64,000 nt of DNA from VAZQ01 sp036557705. Lineage in GTDB: Bacteria > Pseudomonadota > Alphaproteobacteria > Rhizobiales > Xanthobacteraceae. The stretch covers positions 124,001 through 188,000 of the forward strand of contig DATBHB010000037.1 of assembly GCA_036557705.1 (NCBI GenBank). Reading direction: 5' to 3'. The notes beneath the pieces are model-generated. The model worked only from the letters and a program-made list of their open reading frames with translations. It did not search any database and was not told the DNA's origin. How positions within the stretch are numbered: the stretch's first letter is position 1; every line of letters begins with the position of its first letter. Positions 17,419-24,915 of this stretch are shown one piece after another. The position numbers were made by a program, and so were the translations under genes.

Positions 17419-17679
17419 CTAATAACGCGCTCTTCCCAGGCTGCGTGCCGAGGCTTTACGTAAGTTATCGTCTTCGAACTGTTCCGCGATATAGGCCAGA
17501 TACCCGTCTGGGCGCACCAGACAGATACCGCCCGGGCGCGCCCCATAGGCGGCAGCAAAGGCGTTAGCTTCGTCGCGAACAACTGCGACGCCTGGAATAT
17601 CCGGGAGTTCGCCGGAGCCGTTCACAATCGCCACAATGCGAAGCCAGCCGGCGTTTTCCTTGAGAAGCTGTGCTGACCG
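17419..17679 (-). pseudogene. C-terminal remnant of an FAD-dependent aromatic hydroxylase
   Basis: Only the terminal piece remains: GWLRIVAIVNGSGELPDIPGV... then AFAAAYGARPGGICLVRPDGYLAY. This matches the thioredoxin-like C-terminal domain of PheA/TfdB/MhpA-type FAD monooxygenases, where RPDGY is characteristic. The frame closes upstream at a TAA five bases from the next gene, so the FAD and substrate domains are gone. A GTG in the fragment could start a 71-residue peptide, but I see no ribosome site, so this is probably a decayed end of a deleted gene. Confidence 0.6.
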
Positions 17680-17684
17680 TTAAC

Positions 17685-18308
17685 TCAGGGTGGCGGCAAT
17701 TTGTCGAATGCCTGCTGGAGATCGATCATTATCGGAACCTTGTCATCCAACGACCCGGGTTGTTTCCATGTAGTGGCAGCCACGGTATGCGGTCCGGAGA
17801 AGTAGAAATCGCCCGAGAGCGTGGGCTTGCCGTCGATCATGCTGCTGAATTCGGCGATCCGCGAGCTTTCGCGGCCGTACACCATGATCGGAAACGACCA
17901 GGGCGAATGACCTCCTGAAGAGGTCAGGCTGTAGACGAAGAACTGCGAGTCGGGCGACCATTTGGCGCGGTACACGTAATATCCGTTTGCCCCGCGCGGC
18001 GAGGAATAATCCTTCGACGTCAATGTATCGCCGGCGCTTGAGCGGATGACGACCCGGCTTTCCATATCGGGTGTGGCGTCTAGGCTGATATCGGCTGGAA
18101 ACACCAGGGCCCGCATTGTCTTGTCGGGAGATACGAAAATCTGCGGTACGACGTAGCGACAGCTCGCCTCCGGCCGCGGCTTCGTCAGGAGCCTGTGCCC
18201 GCTGCACGCTTGCGCATCGGCGAAAACGTTCGCCGGAAGCGACATTAGGAACAAAGCAGTCGTCATTGATAGTAGAAGCAGCCTGGGTAGCTGGGGAGGT
18301 ACTGTCAC
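17685..18308 (-). CDS. Exported protein of unknown function
   Basis: A 207-residue protein with an N-terminal signal peptide (LPRLLLLSMTTALFLMSL, cleavage near NVFADA). I chose a GTG start because GGAG lies seven bases before it and it gives a normal signal peptide; the open frame extends 46 codons further with atypical residues. The mature region includes CRYVVPQIFVSPDKTMRALVFPAD, KWSPDSQFFVYSLTSSGGH and SFPIMVYGRES, suggesting a small beta-propeller- or beta-sandwich-like fold. Two cysteines (ACSG, SCRY) may pair. No family recognised. Confidence 0.65.
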   Translation of the reverse strand: MTVPPQLPRLLLLSMTTALFLMSLPANVFADAQACSGHRLLTKPRPEASCRYVVPQIFVSPDKTMRALVFPADISLDATPDMESRVVIRSSAGDTLTSKDYSSPRGANGYYVYRAKWSPDSQFFVYSLTSSGGHSPWSFPIMVYGRESSRIAEFSSMIDGKPTLSGDFYFSGPHTVAATTWKQPGSLDDKVPIMIDLQQAFDKLPPP

Positions 18309-18453
18309 CTTCTTGCTCCGCGGACTTGCCTTCTGCGGACGTAGGCTGCCCCACCGCCGCCCCCGCCTTGGAGCAGATCGTGATCCAGTTTGCGTCAGTG
18401 AAGCAAGCGTGAAAATTGAGAGAGGATAGGCTTCTCGGTGCCGCAAGCTCGCA

Positions 18454-18497
18454 CCCTCCCAGTCAAACTATGGCAAGCCCGAATTTGACTGGGAGGG
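18454..18497. repeat. Perfect 14-bp inverted repeat
   Basis: CCCTCCCAGTCAAA and TTTGACTGGGAGGG are separated by 16 bases. It lies between divergent genes and has no T-run, so it is more likely a mobile palindromic element than a terminator. Confidence 0.6.
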
Positions 18498-18590
18498 TCG
18501 TGTTGCGCCTGGGCCATCCCTGCCATGATTCGACCTCGCCGAGCCCACGGCGCCGCAGTCCCGCCCCATTCCGCCGTTCCGCTCAAGGGT

Positions 18591-19454
18591 ATGGGGATGC
18601 GGGTCTTCGTGGGTGGCCGCCCATCGCGCCGGCTTGCCGGTGCTGCGCTGGGGTTTGCCATCCTGGCAGCGGCGCCGGAGCACCATTCCTGGGGCGAAGA
18701 AGCGGCGGCACAATCGATGAGCCGCTGTCGGTTCGAGCCCGCCGCAACCGGAAAGGTCGCCAAGATCCTCGACGGCCGCGATTTCGTTCTCGACGACGGC
18801 CGCGAGATTCGTCTCGCCGGGATCGAGGTTCCGCCGGCTCCACGCCCAGGCGAGAACGGCGATCACGATCGAGCCGGAGCAGCGGCGGCCGCCACACTGG
18901 AGAGGATCATCGCCGATCGGCCGGTCCAGATCGGCCGAGGCGTGCCCGACCGGTATGGGCGCATCGTCGCTTACGTCAACGTGATCGCCGAGGAGGCGCC
19001 GCGGCCGGTAAACCAAGCCATGGTGGCTACCGGCAGTGCTCGCGTCAGCGTACTGGCTGACACGTCCGGCTGTGCGGTCGAACTTCTCGAAGCCGAGCGC
19101 ATGGCGCGCGCCGCGAGACTTGGCCTCTGGGCCAATCCGTATTATGCCATCGTCGGGGCGGAAAGCGGGGTGGCGCTGCTCGCCGAGCGCGGCCATTTCA
19201 CCATTGTCGAAGGCAAGGTCGTTTCCGTTCGCGAGAGCGGAAGCAACATCTACGTCAATTTCGGCCGCCGCTGGTCGGAGGCTCTCACAGTGACCATATC
19301 GAAACGCAATGAGCGCATGTTTGCGGCAGCGGGGCTCGCGCCAAAGACGTTGGAGCGGCGTCGCCTGCGCGTGCGCGGCTGGATCGAAGAACGCAACGGA
19401 CCGCGGATCGAGGCAACGCGCCCGGAGCAGATCGAGATTGCCGAACGCAATTGA
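18591..19454 (+). CDS. Exported staphylococcal-nuclease-fold protein, probably inactive
   Basis: A 287-residue protein with an N-terminal hydrophobic signal (RLAGAALGFAILAAAPE) and an SNase-like OB fold (about residues 45-160): KVAKILDGRDFVLDDG, REIRLAGIEVPP, PDRYGRIVAYV and AMVATGSARV match nuclease blocks. The two catalytic arginines appear kept (IRLAG, RYGR), but the VDTPE-type motif reads IEVPP, so the catalytic glutamate position is proline and a calcium ligand is changed. A second OB-like segment (HFTIVEGKVVSVRESGSNI...) follows, as in many alphaproteobacterial thermonuclease-family proteins. AAGGG precedes the ATG; another ATG lies two codons later. It lies just before the M48 protease on the same strand. 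Confidence 0.75.
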   Translation: MGMRVFVGGRPSRRLAGAALGFAILAAAPEHHSWGEEAAAQSMSRCRFEPAATGKVAKILDGRDFVLDDGREIRLAGIEVPPAPRPGENGDHDRAGAAAAATLERIIADRPVQIGRGVPDRYGRIVAYVNVIAEEAPRPVNQAMVATGSARVSVLADTSGCAVELLEAERMARAARLGLWANPYYAIVGAESGVALLAERGHFTIVEGKVVSVRESGSNIYVNFGRRWSEALTVTISKRNERMFAAAGLAPKTLERRRLRVRGWIEERNGPRIEATRPEQIEIAERN

Positions 19455-19483
19455 AGGGAGTTGAGCTTGAGAATGACTGTGTG

Positions 19484-19691
19484 TCCCGGATGCGGTGCAG
19501 CGCGAGCGCGCGCCATTGGCGGTGGCAAAACCTGCAAAGGAGACGTCGGCGCGCGCTCGTGGTGCACTGCTGATCCGGGACCGCCAAGGACGAGCGTGTG
19601 GCGGTCCCGCGTCTGCAGCGCAGCGCGGCTCGACTCCTTCGTCCAACCGCTACGGCTTTGGCCGCGCTGCGCTGCGCACGGGACACGCTAA
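19484..19691. repeat. Degenerate palindromic intergenic element
   Basis: Between the nuclease-fold and protease genes lie scattered complementary pieces (GTCCCGGATGCGGTGCAGCGC; GATCCGGGACCGCC; GCTGCGCTGCGCACGGGACAC), as in eroded GTCCCGG-type repeats. It keeps an open frame in phase with the protease, but that part has no protein-like composition. Confidence 0.4.
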
Positions 19692-19701
19692 GCAAACGCG
19701 T

Positions 19702-21177
19702 ATGGGAGATAGAACAAAACGAAAGCTGACTGCTGGCCGCCTGATGCGGTCCACCGCGGCGACGCTTGCGCTCATCCTGGGCGGATGCGTGTCCGAGGCG
19801 GTCCTCGATCGTACGGGCTCAGTCGTGCCCGACGCGCCCAAGGGAGCCGCCGCGCAGCGCGCTCGGCTGCCTGCGGAGCACGAGCGGATTCTCGCCGCTT
19901 ATCACGGCGTCTACGACGACCCGCGGCTCGAAGCTTTGGTCAAGCAGACCGTCGACAAGCTTGTCGCCGCCTCCGAACGTCCCGATCAGAGCTATCACGT
20001 CACCATCCTCAATTCGCCGGCGATCAACGCCTTTGCGCTGCCGAGCGGGCAGCTCTATGCGACGCGCGGCCTGATCGCACTCGCCAACGACACGTCGGAA
20101 CTCGCCTCGGTGCTCTCCCACGAAATGGCGCATGTGATCGCGCAGCATGCGGCTATTCGCGAGGACCGCGCCCGCCAGGTGACGCTCGTCACCCGCGTCT
20201 TCGACAGCCTCGGCACCGATCCGGAGATGAGCGCGCTCGCGCTTGCCAAGTCCAAGATCGCGCTCGCAAGCTTCTCGCGGGCGCAGGAATTCGAGGCCGA
20301 CGGCATCGGGGTCGGGATCGCGGCGCGCGCCGGCTATGATCCCTATGGAGCGGTGCGCTTCCTCACGGCCATGGAACGCAACGCGGAATTGCGGCCGGCG
20401 CGCGTGCAGACCGACGGGCATGGCCCCGATTTTCTCTCCTCGCATCCGGCCACCCCGGAGCGTATCCGCAACGCCCAGAGCAACGCACGCGCATTCACTG
20501 CCCCCGGCAGCGGCGAACGTGACCGCGCGGATTATCTCGCCAGCATCGACGGCATGGTTTACGGCGAAGACCCGAGCGAGGGTTTCGCCCGGGGCCGGCG
20601 CTTCCTGCATCCCCGCCTCGGCTTCACTTTCGTGGCGCCGGAGGGGTTCACGCTCGACAACACGGCGCAGGCGATTCTCGGCGTCAAGGAGGGAGGCGGA
20701 CAGGCTTTGCGGCTGGATGTGGTCCGCATCCCTCCCGACGAGCCGCTCACCCGCTACCTCGCCTCGGGCTGGATCGATGGACTCGACAGCGACTCGGTGC
20801 AGGACGTCGGCATCAGCGGCTTCGAAGCCGCAACGGCGACCGCCAAAAACGACCAGTGGGCGTTTCGATTGTTCGCCATCCGCTTGGGCAGCGACGTCTA
20901 CCGTTTTGTGTTCGCCAGCAAGGCAATGACGCCGGAAGCCGACCGCGCCTTTCGCGAGTCTGCGTCGAGCTTCCGCCGCATGAGCGCTCAAGAAAGTAAT
21001 GCCGCAAAAGCCCTGCATCTCAAGGTGATCACGGTGGCGGCCGGCGATACTGTCGAGCAGCTGGCAAGCCGCATGGTGGTGAACGATCACCCGCTTGAGC
21101 GCTTCCGCGTGCTCAATGGTCTCGGCCCCAACGACCATCCCAAGCCTGGCGACCGCGTCAAGACCGTGGTGGAATAG
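19702..21177 (+). CDS. M48-family zinc metalloprotease lipoprotein with C-terminal LysM-like region
   Basis: A 491-residue protein. The lipobox LILGGC puts Cys29 at the mature N-terminus, so it is a membrane-anchored periplasmic lipoprotein. The zinc motif HEMAHVIAQH is at 140-149, and EFEADGIGV supplies the third ligand, as in BepA/YcaL and LoiP. The middle region (RFLHPRLGFTFVAPEGFTL onward) is a DUF-type beta domain found in alphaproteobacterial homologs. The last 50 residues (LKVITVAAGDTVEQLA ... PKPGDRVKTV) are LysM-like, suggesting peptidoglycan contact. Role by family: quality control or maturation of outer-membrane proteins. Start uncertain: ATG 14 codons later (MRSTAATLALILGGC) is also possible. 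Confidence 0.85.
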   Translation: MGDRTKRKLTAGRLMRSTAATLALILGGCVSEAVLDRTGSVVPDAPKGAAAQRARLPAEHERILAAYHGVYDDPRLEALVKQTVDKLVAASERPDQSYHVTILNSPAINAFALPSGQLYATRGLIALANDTSELASVLSHEMAHVIAQHAAIREDRARQVTLVTRVFDSLGTDPEMSALALAKSKIALASFSRAQEFEADGIGVGIAARAGYDPYGAVRFLTAMERNAELRPARVQTDGHGPDFLSSHPATPERIRNAQSNARAFTAPGSGERDRADYLASIDGMVYGEDPSEGFARGRRFLHPRLGFTFVAPEGFTLDNTAQAILGVKEGGGQALRLDVVRIPPDEPLTRYLASGWIDGLDSDSVQDVGISGFEAATATAKNDQWAFRLFAIRLGSDVYRFVFASKAMTPEADRAFRESASSFRRMSAQESNAAKALHLKVITVAAGDTVEQLASRMVVNDHPLERFRVLNGLGPNDHPKPGDRVKTVVE

Positions 21178-21217
21178 CACCAACCTTCAGGATCTCTGAC
21201 CGATTGCGGATTGGTGT

Positions 21218-21325
21218 CGTCACTGCCGGATTTGACCCGGAAATCCATCCTGCAAAGAAGATGGATGCGCGAATCACCAGCACGTTCACATGCCTCTTCG
21301 ACTCGCCATGCCTGCGCATGGCGAG
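21218..21325. repeat. Palindromic repeat, family B (copy 2, diverged)
   Basis: CGTCACTGCCGGATTTGACC at the left, then AATCCATC / GATGGATGCGCG, ending CGCCATGCCTGCGCATGGCG. It resembles the element at 1074-1180 and runs directly into a truncated DUF937 gene. Confidence 0.65.
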
Positions 21326-21656
21326 TCAAACATTGCTGGCGCCTGTTGTGCTCGGCATGATCAGGCAGCAGCACGGGACGACGCGCCTCGAGCCAGGCAA
21401 GGTTGCCGGTCTACTCGCCAACCAGAAGGACAACATCGCAGCAGCAATGCCGTCCGGCTTGAGCAAGCTGCTTGCCGGCACAGGGCTGCTGGATTCGCTT
21501 GGGGACGCGGCGCGCACGGCGACAGCCGCCACCGAGGACGCCGCGCGGACTTCCGCTTCGGCGTTCCGTACCGTCGGCGGCACGGCCCAGCGCACGGCGG
21601 CCGCGGCGAGCGGCGCGGGAAGTCCCCCCGCCCCGCCAGCCACCAACCGAGTTTAG
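21318..21656 (+). pseudogene. 5'-truncated DUF937 gene fused to a palindromic repeat
   Basis: The frame reads TLLAPVVLGMIRQQHG ... LLANQKDNIAAAMPSGLSKLL, then GTGLLDSLGDAA and an Ala/Thr-rich tail. This is the second half of a DUF937 protein; the first helical repeat that should precede it is replaced by the right end of a family B repeat. An ATG formed at the junction could in principle start translation, but no ribosome site is seen. Interpreted as a remnant created by repeat-associated deletion. Confidence 0.65.
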
Positions 21657-21672
21657 CGCGCCGGTCAGTATT

Positions 21673-22059
21673 CTACTGCGGCGTGCTCGAATTCGTTGGA
21701 GTCTTCCCGTGCCGCTGCTGGCTGCGCTCCGCTCGTCCTGTGGTCCGTTCTTTAGCCCGTTCCGTGCGCGCTGTGCGCCGCTCGTGACGCCGCTCCATAC
21801 GCGCGTTGCGCCGCTCCTGGCGCCGGTTTGTGCGCGCCGTGCGCCGCTCCTGACGCCGCTGCGTACGAGCGCTGCGCCGTCCCTGACGGCGTTCCGTGCC
21901 GGTCTCAGAAGTGGTTTTCGTGCCGGTCTGCGGATTTTGAGGGGTGGTTGTGCTGGGCTGCTGTGCCTCAGCATCCGATACCGTCAGGACCGTGGGCGCG
22001 AGGGCCGCAGTCAACGCGGCTAGTCCCAAAATCGAAAACACCCGTCGACGCGAGATCAT
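21673..22059 (-). CDS. Exported arginine-rich repetitive protein
   Basis: A 128-residue protein. It begins MISRRRVFSILGLAAL, a Tat-like signal (SRRRVF), with likely cleavage at SDAEAQQ. The mature part has a Thr/Pro-rich segment, then about ten imperfect heptads of the type RRQERRTART / RRHERRTARTER up to residue 115. The result is an extremely basic, probably helical or disordered chain. Similar ERRxxRR repeat proteins are common and uncharacterised in Bradyrhizobium-like genomes. Possible roles are binding polyanions (LPS, nucleic acid), but this is inference. The ribosome site before the ATG is weak (CGGAA). Confidence 0.65.
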   Translation of the reverse strand: MISRRRVFSILGLAALTAALAPTVLTVSDAEAQQPSTTTPQNPQTGTKTTSETGTERRQGRRSARTQRRQERRTARTNRRQERRNARMERRHERRTARTERAKERTTGRAERSQQRHGKTPTNSSTPQ

Positions 22060-22518
22060 TTCCGTTTGATTTCTTTCAGTCACGTCAAGGCTCCCTTGTG
22101 TTGTTGCGATCACAATAGCAAACGACATGCCCTCAACCCTCGGTAGCGGCAACCCGCATCATCGGGTAGTCAACCGCCATCTCATTCCATGCCCTATCCA
22201 TCAGTTACGCTTCCGGGACATGAACCTAACCTGAATGCACGACCCCTCGGCGCCTAAACCAAAGGCAATCCACACTGGACCATTGTATAAGCGGATTAAC
22301 CGTCAGCGGCACACGGAAGATTTCATCAGGGAACACAGACAGCTTCTAACCATTCCGCCGCGTCACTCGGTGATGGCGAGACCCGCGCCAAGGCAGATTC
22401 TCGATGCAGTGCCCGTCAGGTCCATGCCACGGCCTTTTTCGGCACCCTGGAATGACGAGCCAGAAATTTCGGGGGCTGGTATAAGGTACCGGAGCAAATC
22501 ATTGGCCGAGGTATACGG
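22060..22518. other. Intergenic region with no recognised gene
   Basis: Between the Arg-rich gene and the secreted paralog. Open frames here lack ribosome sites and protein-like composition. It probably holds the divergent promoters; no clear -35/-10 pair was picked out. Confidence 0.4.
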
Positions 22519-23349
22519 ATGTCGAGCCGAAAGACGATGGCCGTGCTTGCATGCACGGCAGCCATGTGCGCAGGCGTTAGCGCGGGGGCAGGGGAAGCGC
22601 CGAAATATCCCGATTGGAGCGGCCGCTGGCTGCGCACGACTTCGGCCTCGTTCGACCCGAGCCGGCGCGCGGGTCTCGCCCAGAATGCGCCGCTAAAGCC
22701 GCAATACGAGGCGCTTTTTCGCGCGAGTCTCAACGCTCAGGCAGCCGGCGGACAAGGCCATGACCCGATGGCGCACTGCATCCCGCCGGGAATGCCGCGG
22801 ATGATGATCGTCTATGGGCTGGGAATGCAGATCCTGATCACGCCGGAGACGACCTTCATGATCTTCGGCGAGCCGATGTTTCAGTTTCGCCATGTCTACA
22901 CCGACGGACGCGCCTGGCCGCAGAAGATCACTCCCACCTTCTCCGGCTACTCCATCGGCCAATGGCATGATGCGGACGGGGACGGCCGTTACGATACGCT
23001 CGTGGTGGAGACACGCGCCATCAAGGGCCCGCGCGCCTACGACAGCAGCGGTATTCCTTTTCACGAGAATGGCGAGACGATCGTCAAAGAGCGCATCCAC
23101 CTCGACAAGGGCGACCGCGCGATCCTGCGCGACGACATCACCACAATCGATGACGCGCTGACGCGCCCCTGGAGCATCAGCAGAACCTACAGCCGCAAAG
23201 CCCCGCTGTGGCTCGAAAACGTCTGCGGCGAGGACCAGCACCAGGCCAGGATCGGAAATGAAGATTACTACCTCAGCGGGGACGGTTATCTGATGCCGAC
23301 GCGCAAGGACCAGCCGCCGCCGGATTTGCGGAACTTCGAGCAGCGGTAA
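22519..23349 (+). CDS. Secreted protein of unknown function (paralog of the 14538-15407 product)
   Basis: A 276-residue exported protein: signal MSSRKTMAVLACTAAMCAG with cleavage near GAGEAP, then KYPDWSGRWLR. It shares in order with its paralog: QILITPETTFMI, HVYTDGRAWP, YSIGQWHDADGDGRYDTLVVE, ALTRPWSISRTY and LSGDGYLMPTR. The DADGDGRYD loop looks calcium-binding. CCGAGG seven bases before the ATG supports the start. One N-terminal segment present in the paralog (SFDWRGSTCRG) differs here (GHDPMAHCIPPG), but the cysteine is kept. Function unknown. Confidence 0.75.
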   Translation: MSSRKTMAVLACTAAMCAGVSAGAGEAPKYPDWSGRWLRTTSASFDPSRRAGLAQNAPLKPQYEALFRASLNAQAAGGQGHDPMAHCIPPGMPRMMIVYGLGMQILITPETTFMIFGEPMFQFRHVYTDGRAWPQKITPTFSGYSIGQWHDADGDGRYDTLVVETRAIKGPRAYDSSGIPFHENGETIVKERIHLDKGDRAILRDDITTIDDALTRPWSISRTYSRKAPLWLENVCGEDQHQARIGNEDYYLSGDGYLMPTRKDQPPPDLRNFEQR

Positions 23350-23439
23350 TGGCCGGTTATGCCACAACGAGACATTCTGTGCGATTGTGGATCATGCCGT
23401 GCGCCACTGGCCCACTCTCTACGCCTCTGGCGACATGGA

Positions 23440-23604
23440 TCATTCTGAAGCACGTTCCAGGCGGGCCAAAGCAGAAGCGCATTCGACTTGGGACCCCCAC
23501 CACACCAGCATTGCAGGGTCTTTCGCGACCAATGCCTGCACGTGCCGCGTCGAGGGCTCCGTAACCAGCAGCGGCACGATAGCGGAAGCGTCCCAGAATC
23601 TCAC
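23440..23604 (-). pseudogene. Truncated VapC-type PIN-domain toxin
   Basis: 54 codons remain: RFWDASAIVPLLVTEPSTR then DPAMLVWWGSQVECASALARLER, the first third of a PIN-domain ribonuclease with its first acidic residue (WDAS) and glutamate (VECASAL). The GTG start overlaps the antitoxin stop by four bases (GTGA), the usual VapBC arrangement. The later acidic active-site residues are missing after a TGA, so no active toxin is expected. Confidence 0.65.
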
Positions 23605-23756
23605 CGCCCCGTCCGCCGTTCTTCGATTAGCACCCTTACGGCGGACGCATCGCCCTTCAGACGAGGCGGTGGATCGGCGAAAATCCTTCGCGGTATACGC
23701 CCGCACCCCCGCCGCACGACCCCATCCCGGACAAGCCGCGCCAATCGACTCTCGAC
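23601..23756 (-). pseudogene. VapB-type antitoxin, C-terminal part only
   Basis: The reading VESRLARLVRDGVVRRGCGR, then FADPPPRLKG and VLIEERRTGR, is the toxin-binding tail common in Phd/VapB antitoxins of this group. The DNA-binding N-terminus is absent: upstream DNA encodes, on the other strand, a scrap of a thiamine-diphosphate enzyme. The ORF stays open upstream but is not antitoxin-like there. Confidence 0.6.
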
Positions 23757-23832
23757 GCCGGCGAGGCGATCGAAGTCGTGCATACCCGCCACGAGCAGGG
23801 CGCCGCCTATATGGCGCTCGGCGCGGTCAGGC
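23751..23832 (+). pseudogene. Fragment of a thiamine-diphosphate-dependent enzyme
   Basis: Forward translation gives LDAGEAIEVVHTRHEQGAAY followed by MALGA. HTRHEQGAAYMA is a hallmark of the N-terminal domain of acetolactate-synthase-like enzymes (catalytic Glu in HEQ). Only about 27 codons are recognisable, with no start and no downstream continuation. Confidence 0.55.
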
Positions 23833-23900
23833 GGGCTTGCGCGCCCTCCGGTTTCGCCGCGCTCGCATGCCATCGTCATATCAGACCGAATTTCGGCACC

Positions 23901-23937
23901 GCTTCGGCACCATCAAGCAGGAAAGCGGTGCCGAAGC
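23901..23937. repeat. 11-bp inverted repeat
   Basis: GCTTCGGCACC and GGTGCCGAAGC separated by 15 bases, inside the gene-debris zone. The remaining DNA from 23833 to 24303 shows no supported gene. Confidence 0.45.
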
Positions 23938-24303
23938 AGGAAATCTACTCACGGCCCTCGTCCGGAATCGGTTACTTCATCAAACACGATCAGCGATTAG
24001 CGTCCCAAGTTTCGATCCAAGGCTGGGCCGCGTCGGGCAACTTCTCGCCTCAAGCGAGCATATGGCGAGGGTGACGCCGCACGGGAGCCGTGCTTGGTAT
24101 TGAGCACCGCGCTGGGCGAAAAAATGTGGCCCAGATGAACCCGTCCTGATCCGCTCGCCGGTGCCCGACGGCACTGATCGAGATCGTTGTCCGCTTAAAC
24201 CTTCGTGCGGGCCCAACGATCGAGAGGTCCCCACATCCGCGCCTGACGCCGAAGGGCTCCGCAGCCCCGGCTGGTCAGGCGCGTTGACGGAGGGTACTTG
24301 AAG

Positions 24304-24891
24304 ATGGGAAGCGAACTGACCGCGCAACGGTTGCGACGACTGGTGCATTACTCACCAAAAACGGGCCGCTTTTATTGGCGCGTCTCGCGCGGGAACGCCG
24401 CCGCAGGGTTCGAGGCCGGGACCAGCAACCACAACGGCTACCGCAGCATTCAAATCGATGGCAGCCTTCACTACGCCCATCGCCTCGCTTGGCTCTACGT
24501 TCATGGCGAACGTCCGGCCGGACAGATCGATCACATCAATAGCAAGCCCGGAGATAATCGCATCAGGAACTTGCGAGACGCCCCCCGGCAGAAAAACTTG
24601 TGGCATAGAAGGAGCCGCAGCAGATCCGGGCTTAAAGGAGTCTCTCTTCGCGGCTCGATGTGGAGAGTGAGAATCAGGGCGAACGGGAAGGAAATCAACC
24701 TCGGTGCTTTCCGAACACGCGCCGAAGCAAAGGCCTCCTATGCGACCGGCGCGCTGCTTCTTCACGGCTCCTTCGCCAGGACCGTCGGCAGGCGCGCTCG
24801 AACACACCGCCGGTTTGCAAAGCTTCGCCGCAGGGTGCACAGCGGTGCCGCAAACTCGGTGTACTCCCTCTCCCAAGGGGAGAGGGAGTAG
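24304..24891 (+). CDS. HNH endonuclease with AP2-type DNA-binding domain
   Basis: A 195-residue homing-endonuclease-like protein. The HNH core is at about 58-95 (YAHRLAWLYVHGERP, QIDHINSKPGDNRIRNLR), with the metal/catalytic histidines in IDHIN. An AP2-like domain follows at about 108-155 (SGLKGVSLRGSMWRVRIRAN, INLGAFRTRAEAKASYATGA). Such genes are typical of phages and selfish elements. ATG is preferred over the TTG two codons earlier because GGAGGG lies nine bases before it. The last 10 or so codons (YSLSQGERE) read into a palindrome, so the C-terminus is likely altered. It lies at the edge of a debris zone, consistent with transfer. Confidence 0.82.
   Translation: MGSELTAQRLRRLVHYSPKTGRFYWRVSRGNAAAGFEAGTSNHNGYRSIQIDGSLHYAHRLAWLYVHGERPAGQIDHINSKPGDNRIRNLRDAPRQKNLWHRRSRSRSGLKGVSLRGSMWRVRIRANGKEINLGAFRTRAEAKASYATGALLLHGSFARTVGRRARTHRRFAKLRRRVHSGAANSVYSLSQGERE
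24862..24890. repeat. Palindrome TACTCCCTCTCCC / GGGGAGAGGGAGTA
   Basis: Near-perfect inverted repeat with a two-base centre that overlaps the end of the HNH gene. It is typical of a dispersed GGGAGAGGGAG element in this genome group; it could also act as a transcript hairpin, but no T-run follows. Confidence 0.55.
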
Positions 24892-24915
24892 GTGAGGGGG
24901 TTCGGGCCACGATAG

